Assembly: GCA_030147845.1 (NCBI GenBank)
Contig: JASBUN010000028.1
Location: 1-64,000, forward strand
Direction: 5' to 3'
From: Gammaproteobacteria bacterium
Lineage (GTDB): Bacteria; Pseudomonadota; Gammaproteobacteria; JASBUN01
Length of the DNA: 64,000 nt
Within the stretch, counting starts at the first letter, position 1. Each line of letters opens with the position of its first letter. Under the pieces are notes generated by a model. That model did no database searches. It saw only the letters and a list, made by a program, of their open reading frames with translations, and had not been told where the DNA came from. The position numbers and the translations under genes were made by a program. Shown one piece after another: positions 63,541 through 64,000 of this stretch.

Positions 63541-64000
63541 TCAATCCGGCGTCGCGGTCGCGGGTTGTAGCTGCCACATGCCGCGCATGGCCCACAGGCC
63601 CAACACGGGGCCCGGCAGCAACAGCCAGGCGACCTGCATGTGCAGCGGCTGCCACAACATAGTGGTCAACTCGATCGAGACCACGGAAATCGCAAAGCCG
63701 AAACTGTTCATCAATGCCAACGCGCTGCCGACCTGCTCGCGCGGACAAGCTTGCGCCGCCAAGGCCGAGAATTGCGGTGAATCCGCCGCCACCAGCACGC
63801 CCCAAACCAACATTAGCGCGAATATGAGATCATGCGAAATCGTCTGCATGAGCGGGAACAGCAAACAGATCAGGCCGGACCCCGCCAGCGCAACGGTCGC
63901 CACGCGCGCACTGCCCCAGCGGTGGCTGAGCGTACCGCCGTAGACACAGCCGAGCGCGCCGGCGGCGAAAATCAAAAACGCGCCGAGATACACTGCCGAG
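63541..64000 (-). CDS. MFS transporter, C-terminal part (runs off window)
   Basis: About 153 codons are open to the window edge, and the start is outside. The product has four to five hydrophobic helices with MFS features: LIFAAGALGCVYGGTLSHRWGSARV, FALMLVWGVLVAADSPQFSALAAQ and NSFGFAISVVSIELTTML. Substrate unknown. Convergent with the hyf-like operon. Confidence 0.8.
   Translation of the reverse strand, partial: SAVYLGAFLIFAAGALGCVYGGTLSHRWGSARVATVALAGSGLICLLFPLMQTISHDLIFALMLVWGVLVAADSPQFSALAAQACPREQVGSALALMNSFGFAISVVSIELTTMLWQPLHMQVAWLLLPGPVLGLWAMRGMWQLQPATATPD

Overview
The window is a GC-rich chromosomal segment from a gammaproteobacterium. The first half and the priA-argS-SPOR block resemble the conserved order seen in Pseudomonas and relatives (damX-like, aroB, aroK, pilQPONM, a PBP1A gene, gltD/gltB nearby; priA, argS, SPOR protein). 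I could not assign a genus. The organism should make type IV pili, fix ammonium through GS-GOGAT, make polyamines and haem, and carry an unusual membrane complex related to group 4 hydrogenases.

Layout. 1-9592 (all minus): shikimate genes aroK and aroB, dgt, a stand-alone WGR protein and a damX-like gene cut by the window edge, preceded by the pilMNOPQ operon. 9818-15238: penicillin-binding protein 1A, a conserved protein, a D-2-hydroxyacid dehydrogenase and ferrochelatase. 15241-15376: a MITE-like element. 15408-29187: gltD, gltB, soluble transhydrogenase sthA, an LHPP-type HAD phosphatase, a fructosamine kinase, an HNH endonuclease and the three-gene proton-pumping transhydrogenase pntAA-pntAB-pntB. 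29245-36388 looks accessory: a small ORF, a decayed IS1595-type transposase, a branched-chain-amino-acid-type ABC transporter with a fused permease-ATPase, and a gene-free stretch with three clustered DnaA boxes. 36389-46372: priA, argS, SPOR protein, a membrane protein, a beta-hydroxyacid dehydrogenase, speA, speE and the FetA/FetB-type exporter. 47064-55761: a double-CDGSH protein, a cluster of REP-like palindromes, amtB-glnK with a sigma-54 promoter, ubiK, comM, a FeeM-type acyltransferase, a small membrane protein, a secreted TPR protein and a MaoC dehydratase. 56002-63528: an XRE-type regulator followed by a six-gene hyfBCEFGI-like operon. 63541-64000: the end of an MFS transporter gene.

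How the genes work together. glnK-amtB (sigma-54/NtrC-like signals) brings in ammonium, and gltBD uses NADPH to turn it into glutamate. PntAB and SthA balance NADPH and NADH. SpeA and SpeE act in the arginine-to-spermidine route. PilM-Q form the inner-membrane platform and outer-membrane secretin of the pilus.

Most notable: the hydrogenase-like large subunit at 61387-62991 lacks three of the four nickel-iron cysteines, while the small subunit keeps its iron-sulfur cysteines. The operon therefore probably encodes an Ehr-type (hydrogenase-related) proton- or ion-translocating complex and not a hydrogenase. Two clusters of GTAG-headed palindromes (25116-25327 and 47414-47822) form a REP/BIME family. 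No tRNA, rRNA or CRISPR array was seen.
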